From Chitinophagales bacterium (GTDB taxonomy: Bacteria > Bacteroidota > Bacteroidia > Chitinophagales > Saprospiraceae), in assembly GCA_022360175.1 (NCBI GenBank), contig JAKSDI010000211.1:1-50326 (forward strand): a stretch of DNA of 50,326 nt. Direction: 5' to 3'. The position numbers and the translations under genes were made by a program. Positions 15,418 to 24,163 of the stretch are shown here, piece by piece. The first letter of the stretch is position 1; every line of letters starts with the position of its first letter. Below the pieces are notes generated by a model. That model saw nothing but the letters and a program-made list of their open reading frames with translations. It searched no databases and was not told where the DNA came from.

Positions 15418-16362
15418 ATGAAGTCAAATAAAAGCCTACATACACAGAAAATTTACCAGGAAGCTCAGCGTCTGGGATTCAGCTTTATCGGTTTTGCGAA
15501 AGCGGAAAAAATGGATGAGGAAACACGTTTGTTGGAAGAATGGCTAAATAAAGGAAGGCATGGCAAAATGGCCTATATGGCCAACCACTTTGAAAAAAGA
15601 ACAGATCCTACCAAGTTAGTACCTGGAGCAAAATCAGTGATCAGCTTAATGTATAATTATTATACCCCTGAAACACAGGAAGATGGTGAAGCGCCCAAAA
15701 TAGCCCGCTATGCATATGGAAAAGATTATCATTTTATAGTAAAAGATAAGCTGCGCACCTTATTCAATTTTATAGAGGAAGAAATCGGAGCGATAAGCGG
15801 TCGTTATTTTGTTGATTCTGCACCGGTTTTGGAAAGAGATTGGGCTCGTAGGTCGGGCATCGGCTGGTTGGGTAAAAATACGATGCTCATACATCCAAAA
15901 GCCGGCTCTTACTTTTTTTTAGCAGAATTGATTATAGATTTAGAACTAGCGTATACTCATCCAATAAAAGATTATTGTGGCACCTGTAGGCGCTGTATAG
16001 AAGCATGCCCTACGGATGCTATATCAGATGAAGGCTACTGGATGGATGGCAGTAAATGTATTTCGTACTTTACGATTGAATTAAAGGATGCTATTCCAGA
16101 CGATTATAAGGGGAAATTCAGTAATTGGATGTTTGGCTGTGATATTTGCCAGGAAGTATGTCCATGGAATCGCTTTTCAAAGCCCCATCAGGAACCTGGT
16201 TTTGAAGCTCACCCTGATTTGCTGAAAATGACTAAAAAAGAATGGGAAAACCTGAGCGTGGAAACTTTTCAAAAAGTGTTTCAAAAATCTGCTGTCAAAA
16301 GAACGAAGTATAGTGGCCTAATGCGTAATATCACCTTTTTAAAAGATAGCGATGAGATGTAA
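15418..16362 (+). CDS. queG: Epoxyqueuosine reductase QueG
   Basis: 314 residues. It performs the last step of queuosine synthesis in tRNA, reducing epoxyqueuosine with cobalamin and iron-sulfur clusters. Visible family features: LGFSFIGFAKAE at the N-terminus, HGKMAYMANHFEKRTDPTKL, YFVDSAPVLERDWARRSGIG with the catalytic aspartate region, GWLGKNTMLIHPKAGSYFFL, a first ferredoxin motif CGTCRRCIEACPTDAI and a second CDICQEVCPWN. The length is that of the short QueG form without a C-terminal HEAT-repeat tail. The next gene starts within its last codons. Confidence 0.96.
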   Translation: MKSNKSLHTQKIYQEAQRLGFSFIGFAKAEKMDEETRLLEEWLNKGRHGKMAYMANHFEKRTDPTKLVPGAKSVISLMYNYYTPETQEDGEAPKIARYAYGKDYHFIVKDKLRTLFNFIEEEIGAISGRYFVDSAPVLERDWARRSGIGWLGKNTMLIHPKAGSYFFLAELIIDLELAYTHPIKDYCGTCRRCIEACPTDAISDEGYWMDGSKCISYFTIELKDAIPDDYKGKFSNWMFGCDICQEVCPWNRFSKPHQEPGFEAHPDLLKMTKKEWENLSVETFQKVFQKSAVKRTKYSGLMRNITFLKDSDEM

Positions 16363-16993
16363 ATGTTTAATTTTCCTGAGCTTTATTTTAATACTTTCCT
16401 GTAGCCGTGATAGCGAACCACAGGCAATAGAAAAGGATAGAAGTGAAACAACTAAAGTTTCAGATGAAAAAGAAAAGGAAGTAATAAAAGATCAACTGGC
16501 CCCCCTGATTTTTGCTCATTGTATCTTAATTGTAGGTGGTTCACCCTCTCTTAGTCCTGAATTGCCTATAGATAGTATTTACTCCTCCCAATTACAATAC
16601 GAACTAGGTAGTCGGTATCAAGTCCTGAATGCTGCTGTAATGGATGAGGATTATGAGGCATTATCAGATCGACTACATAATTTACCTCCACATCAATTAG
16701 AATTACTCCTTTTGGAAATTGGCCATGACGAATCCCAACTTTCAGAAACTGATCAGGTATTTGAAGAAAAATTAGCTAGGGTGTTGGCTTTCGCCAATTC
16801 ACTAAATGATCAGGTACCAGTCATTCTAATTCCTTCTGATTTCAATGAAAAGAGGCTTGAAAGCTTAGGAAAGGCAGCAAAGGCTTCCCCTTATATAAAT
16901 ATACTTGAAAGCAGTAAGCACACTCTCCATTCCATAGCCTGGCACAGAACGATAACTAATGAAGTCGTGTCCTATTTAGATCAAAGTAAATAA
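16352..16993 (+). CDS. Putative lipoprotein resembling a degenerate SGNH/GDSL hydrolase
   Basis: 213 residues. The start overlaps the queG end by 11 bp, and the N-terminus is a lipoprotein signal (FLSFILILSC). The mature part is weakly like arylesterase/TesA-type SGNH hydrolases in order and spacing: ILIVGGSPSLSPEL in place of the GDS nucleophile block, YQVLNAAVMDEDYEALSDRL, LELLLLEIGHDE in place of GGND, then VPVILIPSDFN. The nucleophile serine and the Asn/His catalytic residues are not clearly preserved, so it may be a non-catalytic relative. This assignment is tentative. Confidence 0.55.
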   Translation: MRCKCLIFLSFILILSCSRDSEPQAIEKDRSETTKVSDEKEKEVIKDQLAPLIFAHCILIVGGSPSLSPELPIDSIYSSQLQYELGSRYQVLNAAVMDEDYEALSDRLHNLPPHQLELLLLEIGHDESQLSETDQVFEEKLARVLAFANSLNDQVPVILIPSDFNEKRLESLGKAAKASPYINILESSKHTLHSIAWHRTITNEVVSYLDQSK

Positions 16994-17046
16994 TTAACGC
17001 AAGTTGTATTGCAAATGCTGAATGTAAAATGAAAAGCGGAGGAATA

Positions 17047-17090
17047 TAAAATGTAAAGGGGAACTGCTAGGCTTTGCCCTTTACATTTTA
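17047..17090. terminator. Hairpin between convergent genes
   Basis: TAAAATGTAAAGGG (17047-17060) and CCCTTTACATTTTA (17077-17090) form a perfect 14-bp stem with a 16-nt loop. Weaker outer pairing (CAAGTTG near 17000 with CAACTTG near 17134) extends the structure. It probably stops transcripts from both sides. Confidence 0.65.
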
Positions 17091-17184
17091 CATTAAACGT
17101 TTTACATTTTGCAGTTTCAAGTTAAGAATATCGCAACTTGAATTAAGTAATTTAGTGCACACAAAATCACCTCTAAAGCCAGGC

Positions 17185-18045
17185 CTATTGCAATGCTAGC
17201 CTGGACATATATCTTACCGCTTGCTGGCTAGCCATCTGATGGCGTTCTTGTAAGGCATTCAATCGAGCCGTTTCATCCGTTTCAATATGAGCATTTTGGT
17301 AGATGACTTTAAGCTTGCTAGGACTTTCTTTTTTGAAAATAATTTGTTCGGGAAAATCAACTCCCTTATTTTCAAAAATAGCTTCTCTCTGATTTAGAAT
17401 CTTCAGTTGATATTGTAAGGGAGTGCCTGTACCAAAATCACTAATAAATATTAAACCTTTACTACTAGCCTTTAGCTGCATTCGTTCAATGATCTGGCCA
17501 TCTTTGGTCGCTACGCCATTGATTTGTCTTTGACCAAGTTGGGACCATTCTTCTAAAATAGCGGTTTGGCCATCACTACTCAATGATTGCCACTTACCTC
17601 TTAGCCAATCGAACTGTTGAAGATGGGAAAGGGAAGTGGTATTACCCTGGCCTTTTGGTACTAGTTTTTGTTGAGCAGTGCCTTCCGAAATCGTATTTTT
17701 CCGTTCTTGTTGAGCATGCTGAGCTACCATGATCAATTGAATATCTCCTTCATCGGCTGCCGCATCTGTATAGGTGAGTTGTTCTAAGGAAGCTTGAGAG
17801 CTATTATTGAATGCAAACAAGCGATTGCGTTGCTCTCCAAAACCTATAGTGATCAGAAACGTAAATACAGCAAGCAATGCAATAGCCGCCACCATAGCTA
17901 GAGGCCTAAAAATAGAATTTTGCTGACGATGGCGATGATTGTCCAGTCTGCGCTCCAGCCTACGCCAGCTATGTGCGGAAGGAGGAGATGTGAGCTTGTG
18001 CTCATTTTCACGGAATAAATCGAATATATCTTTTCGCTTAGTCAT
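17185..18045 (-). CDS. Anti-sigma-like membrane protein with a DUF6265-like C-terminal domain
   Basis: 286 residues from the ATG at 18043-18045. An earlier in-frame start would overlap the upstream sigma gene by about 70 bp and is not preferred. The N-terminal cytoplasmic part (MTKRKDIFDLFRENEHKLTSPPSAHSWRRLERRL) and one transmembrane helix (about 51-70) are typical of small Bacteroidota anti-sigma factors. The C-terminal half (FDWLRGKWQSLSS, EEWSQLGQRQINGVATKDGQ, RMQLKASSKGLIFISDFGTG, AIFENKGVDFPEQIIFKK) matches the pattern of DUF6265 domains, probably facing the periplasm. It likely holds the ECF sigma factor encoded just upstream inactive until an envelope signal is sensed; this function is inferred. 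Confidence 0.75.
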   Translation of the reverse strand: MTKRKDIFDLFRENEHKLTSPPSAHSWRRLERRLDNHRHRQQNSIFRPLAMVAAIALLAVFTFLITIGFGEQRNRLFAFNNSSQASLEQLTYTDAAADEGDIQLIMVAQHAQQERKNTISEGTAQQKLVPKGQGNTTSLSHLQQFDWLRGKWQSLSSDGQTAILEEWSQLGQRQINGVATKDGQIIERMQLKASSKGLIFISDFGTGTPLQYQLKILNQREAIFENKGVDFPEQIIFKKESPSKLKVIYQNAHIETDETARLNALQERHQMASQQAVRYMSRLALQ

Positions 18046-18061
18046 AATCGGTGTGTATATG

Positions 18062-18640
18062 TTAACCAACGTATCCTTCGGCTCCAGGATATCCTGATTT
18101 GCCAAGTAATTGTTGTAACCTTTTTTTAGCAAGAATTAACTGAGATTTGGAAGTATTAATACTAATGCCAAGCATTTCAGCAATCTCTCTATGTTTATAC
18201 CCTTCTAATACATATAAGTTGAAAATGGTCCGGTAGCCAGTGGGAAGTTGGTCTAATAAATTAAGTATATCCTGAGCTGCCAACTCATCAACTACCTTCG
18301 CTGTAGCCTTAATATCTATATTACTGATTTCAACAGTCATTTTGAAGTTGTGTTTTCTTCGTAAAAACATCAATGCTTCATTTACTACAATGCGGCGAAT
18401 CCATCCTTCGAAACTACCATTTCCTTTAAATTGTCGAATGTTAGTGAGCACCTTAAAAAACGCTTCCACTAATACATCTTCAGCATCTTCTCTGCTCTTA
18501 ACATAACGCCTGCAAACTCCTACCATTACAGGCGAATAACGGTCGTAGAGGAGCTTTTGGGCGCGACGGTCCTCTTTCTTGCAAGCTTCTATAAGCGCTT
18601 CTTCAGTCAAAAGGCGGTGTTTCGAATTAATAATTTTCAT
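18062..18640 (-). CDS. RNA polymerase ECF sigma factor (sigma-70 family)
   Basis: 192 residues. Region 2 is seen in LLYDRYSPVMVGVCRRYVKSREDAEDVLVEAFFKVL and the following FEGWIRRIVVNEALMFLRRK. Region 4 is LPTGYRTIFNLYVLEGYKHREIAEMLGISINTSKSQL, a helix-turn-helix that reads the promoter. This is the ECF type common in Bacteroidota. Its stop lies 16 bp before the anti-sigma-like gene, so the two are an operon. It is transcribed divergently from lysA. Confidence 0.93.
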   Translation of the reverse strand: MKIINSKHRLLTEEALIEACKKEDRRAQKLLYDRYSPVMVGVCRRYVKSREDAEDVLVEAFFKVLTNIRQFKGNGSFEGWIRRIVVNEALMFLRRKHNFKMTVEISNIDIKATAKVVDELAAQDILNLLDQLPTGYRTIFNLYVLEGYKHREIAEMLGISINTSKSQLILAKKRLQQLLGKSGYPGAEGYVG

Positions 18641-18759
18641 AATGGCATGTTTGCAATGGCTGAAGGAAGAGTAAATTTGATATTAGAAGGCTTCTTCAAC
18701 CTTTTTCAAAACATGCTTCATTTAAGCTAGATGCAATATAAATGTCTTTTGGTGTATCA

Positions 18760-18791
18760 TTGGCACTGAACGTGCAAAAAGTCTATCTTTG
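18760..18791 (+). promoter_or_regulatory. Promoter of lysA
   Basis: TTG at 18760-18762, 21 bp, then TATCTTTG at 18784-18791 match the Bacteroidota primary sigma factor consensus (TTG, 19-22 bp, TAnnTTTG). The inferred transcript start is about 30 bp before the lysA ATG. Confidence 0.7.
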
Positions 18792-18825
18792 CAAGTTCTA
18801 TTTATTAACATTTTAATTTTTAGTA

Positions 18826-20079
18826 ATGATATTGGAAAACAACCGCTATTTGTTAGGCGGAGGCGTAGATCCGCTAGTATTAGCAGAGCAGTATGACTGC
18901 CCCCTTTATGTGTATGACAGTGCAATAATGGAGAAGCAGTACAAACGCATGGTAAATGCTTTCAATGTTAAGAGCCTGAAAATTAACTACGCATGTAAAG
19001 CGCTATCCAATATCAATATACTTAAACTGTTTAAATCTTATGGAGCAGGCCTGGATACTGTTTCTATTCAGGAAGTTAAGTTAGGACTTAAGGCGGGGTT
19101 CGCTCCTCAAGATATTATTTATACCCCTAATTGCGTAAGCATAGATGAGATAGAGGAAGCCTTGAATCTGGGAGTACGGATCAATATTGATAATATTTCT
19201 ATCCTGGAGCAGTTTGGAGATCTGGATGCCAATGTACCTGTTTGTATTCGTGTGAATCCTCATATTATGGCAGGTGGGAATAATAAGATATCTGTAGGCC
19301 ATATTGATTCGAAATTTGGTATATCTATTCATCAGATGCCTTTAGTCCATCGTGTTTTGGATGCTACTGGATTAAAGGTTGAAGGTGTACACATGCACAC
19401 TGGGTCGGATATATTAGATCCCGAAGTATTTTTAGCTGGAGCTGAAATATTATTAAATATTGCTACCGAATTTAAAGAGCTAGAATTTATAGATTTTGGT
19501 AGCGGTTTTAAGGTTCCTTATAAAGAAGGGGATATTGCTACCGATCTTGAAGAACTGGGCATTCGTCTTTCCGAGCGTTTTAATAAGTTCTGTGAGGAAT
19601 ACGGCAAGGATTTGACACTGATGTTCGAACCAGGTAAATTTCTGGTAAGTGAATCGGGGTATTTTTTGGCAAGAGTAAATGTAGTTAAGCAAACTACTTC
19701 TACGGTATTTGCAGGAATTGATTCTGGTTTAAATCACTTGATTCGCCCAATGTTGTATAATGCCTATCACAAGATTACAAATATTTCCAGGCCTACAGGT
19801 AAAAATAGGATCTATACAGTAGTGGGATATATCTGCGAAACAGATACCTTTGGTATCAACCGGCGGATGAATGAAATCCAGGAAGGGGATATATTGTGTA
19901 TTCATAATGCAGGGGCTTATTGTTATTCAATGGCTTCTAATTATAACTCCCGCTTCCGCCCCGCAGAGGTCTTGGTACATCAGGGACAAGCTCACCTGAT
20001 TCGCAGACGTGAAACAATGGATGATTTGTTGAAAACACAAGTTATGGCAGAATTATTTGAGCCAGAAGCTACTATATGA
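18826..20079 (+). CDS. lysA: Diaminopimelate decarboxylase
   Basis: 417 residues. This PLP enzyme converts meso-diaminopimelate to lysine. The fold III barrel carries the PLP lysine in INYACKALSN (K58). HMHTGSDI, EFIDFGSGFKVPY and MFEPGKFLVSESG mark cofactor-binding loops, and CETDTFGINR with NAGAYCYSMASNYNSRFRPAEVLV forms the C-terminal active-site part. Length and motifs are standard for LysA. It has its own promoter and stands alone; dapF, for the preceding step, is nearby. Confidence 0.96.
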   Translation: MILENNRYLLGGGVDPLVLAEQYDCPLYVYDSAIMEKQYKRMVNAFNVKSLKINYACKALSNINILKLFKSYGAGLDTVSIQEVKLGLKAGFAPQDIIYTPNCVSIDEIEEALNLGVRINIDNISILEQFGDLDANVPVCIRVNPHIMAGGNNKISVGHIDSKFGISIHQMPLVHRVLDATGLKVEGVHMHTGSDILDPEVFLAGAEILLNIATEFKELEFIDFGSGFKVPYKEGDIATDLEELGIRLSERFNKFCEEYGKDLTLMFEPGKFLVSESGYFLARVNVVKQTTSTVFAGIDSGLNHLIRPMLYNAYHKITNISRPTGKNRIYTVVGYICETDTFGINRRMNEIQEGDILCIHNAGAYCYSMASNYNSRFRPAEVLVHQGQAHLIRRRETMDDLLKTQVMAELFEPEATI

Positions 20080-20400
20080 TATAAACAGCCTGTCTCAAGA
20101 ATAAAGAGTTAGAAGCGATAGCTAAATATTATTCTTTTCTCTCTCTTGATCCGGCACCGTAACCAATTATGGCGTAGGCGCTAATTTCTACACGGAGCAA
20201 GGGAGAGAATTTGAAACTTTCTGATCAGTTCGTCGTAATCTCCATACTACGATGCTGTGCGTTTAATTTAGATAATCATATGGCATCAATGTAGGGCCAG
20301 ATGGCTCGTAACGTAGCACCTATAAGCTAATGAAATAATTCTACCATGCTTTTGTTGCTAGCATACGAAATAGACTCAATTTTAAACAAACATACTAATC
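20080..20400. other. Intergenic region with a possible structured element
   Basis: No convincing gene. Arms 20137-20148 (TTCTCTCTCTTG) and 20198-20209 (CAAGGGAGAGAA) pair with one mismatch, and CCG/CGG extends the stem inward past a two-base internal loop. Three related short motifs of the form CGTAGGCGCTA, GTAGGGCCA and CGTAGCACCTA are spread over 20174-20325. They may be remnants of a dispersed intergenic repeat. Confidence 0.4.
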
Positions 20401-21291
20401 ATGAAACCCATTTTTCATCTTCTGATTCTATTCTTCTTAGGAGTATCCATTAATTCATTTAGTCAAGCTTTTCCCGAAAATGATGTCACCTGGCAAGGAG
20501 TCACTTATGGTATAGCAGGCCCTGTCCCATATCGACAGGCATTGTGTGGAGATACTTTGATCAATGGACAATCTTATAATAAACTCTATAGCTATTATTA
20601 TACTATAGAAGGGGAATTAATCGAAGAATACTTTGCTGGTACAAGAGTGTCAGGCCCCAGAGTCTGGTGTCTTGAATCTGGAGCTACTGAAGAAAAATTA
20701 TTGTACGATTTTTCCCTAGAAGCAGGAGATCAAATTACATTAGAATACATAGGCTTACCGGGAGGAGTAACTATTAAGGTAGCGGAAGTATCGACTATAG
20801 ATGTAGGAGGGCATGATGTAAAAGTATTACATTTTGTACCTACTCAGGGGATAGAGGAATCCTGGATTGAAGGAATTGGAAGCACAAAAGGGCCTTTGTT
20901 TAGAGCTTTTACCGCAATAGATGCTAATTCGAACTTAAACTGTTTCCGCAGAGAAGGGGATTTAACCTATCGGACAGTACCTGAAAATGAATGCAATTTT
21001 ACCAATAATTGTCATGTAATTAATAGTTTGAATGGGGAACCAAATAGTAGTCCTTATGTGTTATTTCCCACAATTATTAGCAATGAATTTCAGTTGGTGA
21101 ATCCCAACGACAATCGTGTAGAATTAGAAATTTTTTCAGCAGAAGGGCAAATGGTAAAAGCATATCCTCAATTGAGTAAAGGAATGCATCAGCTGTCTAT
21201 TGGAAATTTGCCGTCAGGCTTCTACTTTGCAACCTTGAGAGAATCGAATAAAAACATATATTTGCAGCACTTTAAAATAATCTTAGAATAG
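20401..21291 (+). CDS. Secreted protein with T9SS C-terminal sorting domain
   Basis: 296 residues. The signal peptide ends near NSFSQ. The central part (about 25-195) has no family I recognise; it is beta-rich, with WIEGIGSTKGPLF and a few cysteines, a pattern seen in many uncharacterised T9SS cargo proteins. The C-terminal 75 residues form a type A sorting domain (VLFPTIISNEFQLVN, ELEIFSAEGQMVKAY, GMHQLSIGNLPSGFYFATLR), which directs export across the outer membrane by the type IX system and is then removed. The valS promoter lies inside the 3' end of this gene. Confidence 0.8.
   Translation: MKPIFHLLILFFLGVSINSFSQAFPENDVTWQGVTYGIAGPVPYRQALCGDTLINGQSYNKLYSYYYTIEGELIEEYFAGTRVSGPRVWCLESGATEEKLLYDFSLEAGDQITLEYIGLPGGVTIKVAEVSTIDVGGHDVKVLHFVPTQGIEESWIEGIGSTKGPLFRAFTAIDANSNLNCFRREGDLTYRTVPENECNFTNNCHVINSLNGEPNSSPYVLFPTIISNEFQLVNPNDNRVELEIFSAEGQMVKAYPQLSKGMHQLSIGNLPSGFYFATLRESNKNIYLQHFKIILE
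21235..21264 (+). promoter_or_regulatory. Promoter of valS inside the upstream gene
   Basis: TTG at 21235-21237, 19 bp, then TATATTTG at 21257-21264. The inferred start is near 21269, about 30 bp before the valS ATG and within the end of the T9SS gene. Confidence 0.6.
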
Positions 21292-21297
21292 TAAGAC

Positions 21298-24012
21298 ATG
21301 GAGCTGTCCACAAGATACAACCCACAGGAAACGGAAAAAAGGTGGTATGACCACTGGATGAATAAGAAATACTTTGAATCTACTCCTGATGAGCGGGAGC
21401 CTTATTCAATTGTTATTCCGCCACCCAATGTCACAGGATTCCTGCATATGGGGCATATGTTGAATAATACTATTCAGGATATATTGATTCGCCGGGCGCG
21501 CTTACAGGGGAAAAATGCCTGCTGGGTACCTGGTACGGATCATGCCAGTATCGCTACGGAAGCAAAAGTCGTAAATATGCTCCGCGAAAGAGGTATAAAA
21601 AAAGGAGACTTATCTCGTGATGAGTTTTTGAAATATGCCTGGGAGTGGAAAGATAAGTATGGTGGAATTATTCTGGACCAGCTGCAACGCCTGGGAGCAA
21701 GCTGCGATTGGTCGCGTACTGCTTTCACAATGGATGAAGACTATTCAGAAGGGGTACTGAAGGTTTTTGTTGACCTGTATAAGAAAAAGAAAATATATCG
21801 CGGACTTAGAATGACCAATTGGGACCCCGCAGCCCAAACTGTACTGAGTAATGAAGAGGTAATACATAGTGACGAACCTGGGCATCTATATCATATCCGA
21901 TATGAAATAGAAGGAGAGGAGACACATTTTGTGATTGCAACTCAGCGCCCCGAGACAATCATGGCAGATGCTGCTGTAGCGGTGCATCCTAATGATGAAC
22001 GTTACAAGCACCTGATCGGAAAAAATGCCATTATCCCGCTTATTGATAGGCCTATCCCTATTATTGCTGATTCCTATGTTGATCTGGAGTTTGGAACGGG
22101 TGCGTTGAAAGTAACCCCTGCTCATGATCAAAATGACTACGATATAGGCCTGCGTCATAAGCTTGAAGTGATTGATATTCTTACTCCGGATGGTAAGCTC
22201 AATGAAAAGGCCCAAATACTGATTGGCGAAGATCGTTTTGAAGCGCGTAAGAAGATTAAACAACTGCTGAAAGAAAGCGGGCACCTGGTTGAATTAGAAA
22301 ACTATACAACCAGTATAGGACGCTCTGAGCGGACAGGGTCAGTTGTAGAGCCTCGCCTTACAGAGCAGTGGTTTATCAAAATGGATGAATTTGCAGCAAC
22401 CGCCTTAAAGGCAGTAGAAAGTGATGAGGTTAGTTTCTTCCCTCCTCACTTCTTCAATATGTTCAATAGCTGGTTGCGTCCTGAAAATATTAGAGATTGG
22501 TGTATTTCTCGCCAGTTGTGGTGGGGGCATCGTATACCTGCATGGTATTATGAAGAGCATGTATTTGTAGCCGAAACAGCAGAGAAAGCACTGGCAAATG
22601 CTCGCAAAGAACTGGGCAATCCCGACCTGAAAATGGAAGACCTCCGACAAGACGAGGATGTACTCGATACATGGGCTAGTTCATGGTTGTGGCCAATCCA
22701 GGTATTCAATGGATTTCAGGATACAAAGGAATTAGAATATTATTATCCGACATCTGTATTGGTTACAGCCTGGGATATTATTTTCTTCTGGGTAGCACGT
22801 ATGGTGATCTCAGGGTATGAATATTCTGAGGAATTGTTAGGTAAGGAGTTTATAGAAAAGAATGGGCGCCAGCCATTCAACGATGTATATTTCACGGGTA
22901 TGGTACGTGATAATAAGCGTCGTAAGATGAGCAAGTCTTTAGGTAATAGCCCCGATGCATTGACACTCATTGATAAATACGGAGCAGATGGTATTCGCTT
23001 TGGTATGATGAGTACAACTTCGGCAGGTAATGATATCATCTTTGACGCGCCTATTGATCAGGAAACAGGCAAAGTTCTTAATGAGAGTAAGCTATGCGAA
23101 CAGGGCCGAAATTTCTGCAATAAAATGTGGAATGCCCTGCGTTTGCTGAAAGGTTGGGAGCTGGGAGATGATGCACCAGATGCTATCAGTGAATTGGCTG
23201 CCAATTGGATGGAACAGAAGGTAGAGGAAGCAATAGAGCAGATGGAAGGGCATTTTGAAAACTACCGCCTCAACGATGCACTAAAAGTATTGTATAAGCT
23301 GATTTGGGATAATTATTGTAGCTGGTTCCTGGAGATGATAAAACCAGACTATGGAGCACCTATCAGCCGACATACCTATGAACGTGCGATTTCGATTATG
23401 GAACGCATGATGGTTTTATTACATCCATTCATGCCTTTCGTTACCGAAGAAATTTGGCACCACCTGCGTGAGCGTAAGGATGGAGATGATTGCGTTATCA
23501 GTGAATATCCTAAACTGCAGTCTTATGATCAGGAATTGATCAATAATGTTGATGCGGCAAAGGATATCGTTTCAAACATCCGCGATATACGCAATACCAA
23601 GGGGATTAAAATGAAAGAAGAGCTGAAACTCTTCGCTCAGGATACGGATAAGGCTAAAAAACTGCTTAGTATTAATGGTTTAAAGGAGATGGTTGTTAAA
23701 ATGGCCAATCTGGAAAGCCTTGAACTGACAAGCGATGAAATTGCCAATAGTGTAAACTTCCTTTCAGGTACGGAGAAATTCTACCTTGAAATCAATCAGG
23801 AAATTGATACAGAGGCAGAGTGTGCCCGCCTGAAAAAAGAACTGGAATATTATGAAGGCTTCGTGAAAAGTTGTGAGAAGAAATTAAGTAACGAACGCTT
23901 CGTAAACAACGCTCCAGAGCAGGTCGTAGCCAATGAACGTAAGAAATTGGCTGACGGACAGTCGAAAATTGTAACACTGAAGGAAGCAATGGCACAATAT
24001 GGATGCCAGTAA
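21298..24012 (+). CDS. valS: Valyl-tRNA synthetase
   Basis: 904 residues, class I synthetase charging tRNA-Val. The HIGH motif is in PPPNVTGFLHMGHMLNN, followed by WVPGTDHASIATEAKV. The editing (CP1) domain includes ATQRPETIMADAAVAVHPND and VTPAHDQNDYDIG. KMSKSLGNSPD near residue 543 is the second catalytic motif. The C-terminal anticodon-binding helices end with a coiled-coil arm (ECARLKKELEYYEGFVKSCE). Length and order are normal. It has its own promoter and a strong terminator, so it is monocistronic. Confidence 0.98.
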   Translation: MELSTRYNPQETEKRWYDHWMNKKYFESTPDEREPYSIVIPPPNVTGFLHMGHMLNNTIQDILIRRARLQGKNACWVPGTDHASIATEAKVVNMLRERGIKKGDLSRDEFLKYAWEWKDKYGGIILDQLQRLGASCDWSRTAFTMDEDYSEGVLKVFVDLYKKKKIYRGLRMTNWDPAAQTVLSNEEVIHSDEPGHLYHIRYEIEGEETHFVIATQRPETIMADAAVAVHPNDERYKHLIGKNAIIPLIDRPIPIIADSYVDLEFGTGALKVTPAHDQNDYDIGLRHKLEVIDILTPDGKLNEKAQILIGEDRFEARKKIKQLLKESGHLVELENYTTSIGRSERTGSVVEPRLTEQWFIKMDEFAATALKAVESDEVSFFPPHFFNMFNSWLRPENIRDWCISRQLWWGHRIPAWYYEEHVFVAETAEKALANARKELGNPDLKMEDLRQDEDVLDTWASSWLWPIQVFNGFQDTKELEYYYPTSVLVTAWDIIFFWVARMVISGYEYSEELLGKEFIEKNGRQPFNDVYFTGMVRDNKRRKMSKSLGNSPDALTLIDKYGADGIRFGMMSTTSAGNDIIFDAPIDQETGKVLNESKLCEQGRNFCNKMWNALRLLKGWELGDDAPDAISELAANWMEQKVEEAIEQMEGHFENYRLNDALKVLYKLIWDNYCSWFLEMIKPDYGAPISRHTYERAISIMERMMVLLHPFMPFVTEEIWHHLRERKDGDDCVISEYPKLQSYDQELINNVDAAKDIVSNIRDIRNTKGIKMKEELKLFAQDTDKAKKLLSINGLKEMVVKMANLESLELTSDEIANSVNFLSGTEKFYLEINQEIDTEAECARLKKELEYYEGFVKSCEKKLSNERFVNNAPEQVVANERKKLADGQSKIVTLKEAMAQYGCQ

Positions 24013-24039
24013 CTGATATCAGATATAGAAAAAATAGGA

Positions 24040-24068
24040 GGGCTTGCTTATTGAAGCAAGCCCTTTTT
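24040..24068 (+). terminator. Intrinsic terminator of valS
   Basis: GGGCTTGCTT (24040-24049), loop ATTG, AAGCAAGCCC (24054-24063), then TTTTT: a textbook rho-independent terminator 28 bp after the valS stop. Confidence 0.95.
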
Positions 24069-24163
24069 ATTTGGGGGCACCTGAAAAAATGCTTAATAAT
24101 GCTATCTTTATAATAATGGCAAATGCAGTAAAGATGCTACTCATTTTATTAAAAATAATAGCC

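Noticed and set aside
18046-18132. Longer N-terminus for the anti-sigma-like protein starting at 18132
   Set aside because: It would overlap the end of the sigma gene; the ATG at 18045 gives normal operon spacing and a typical N-terminus.
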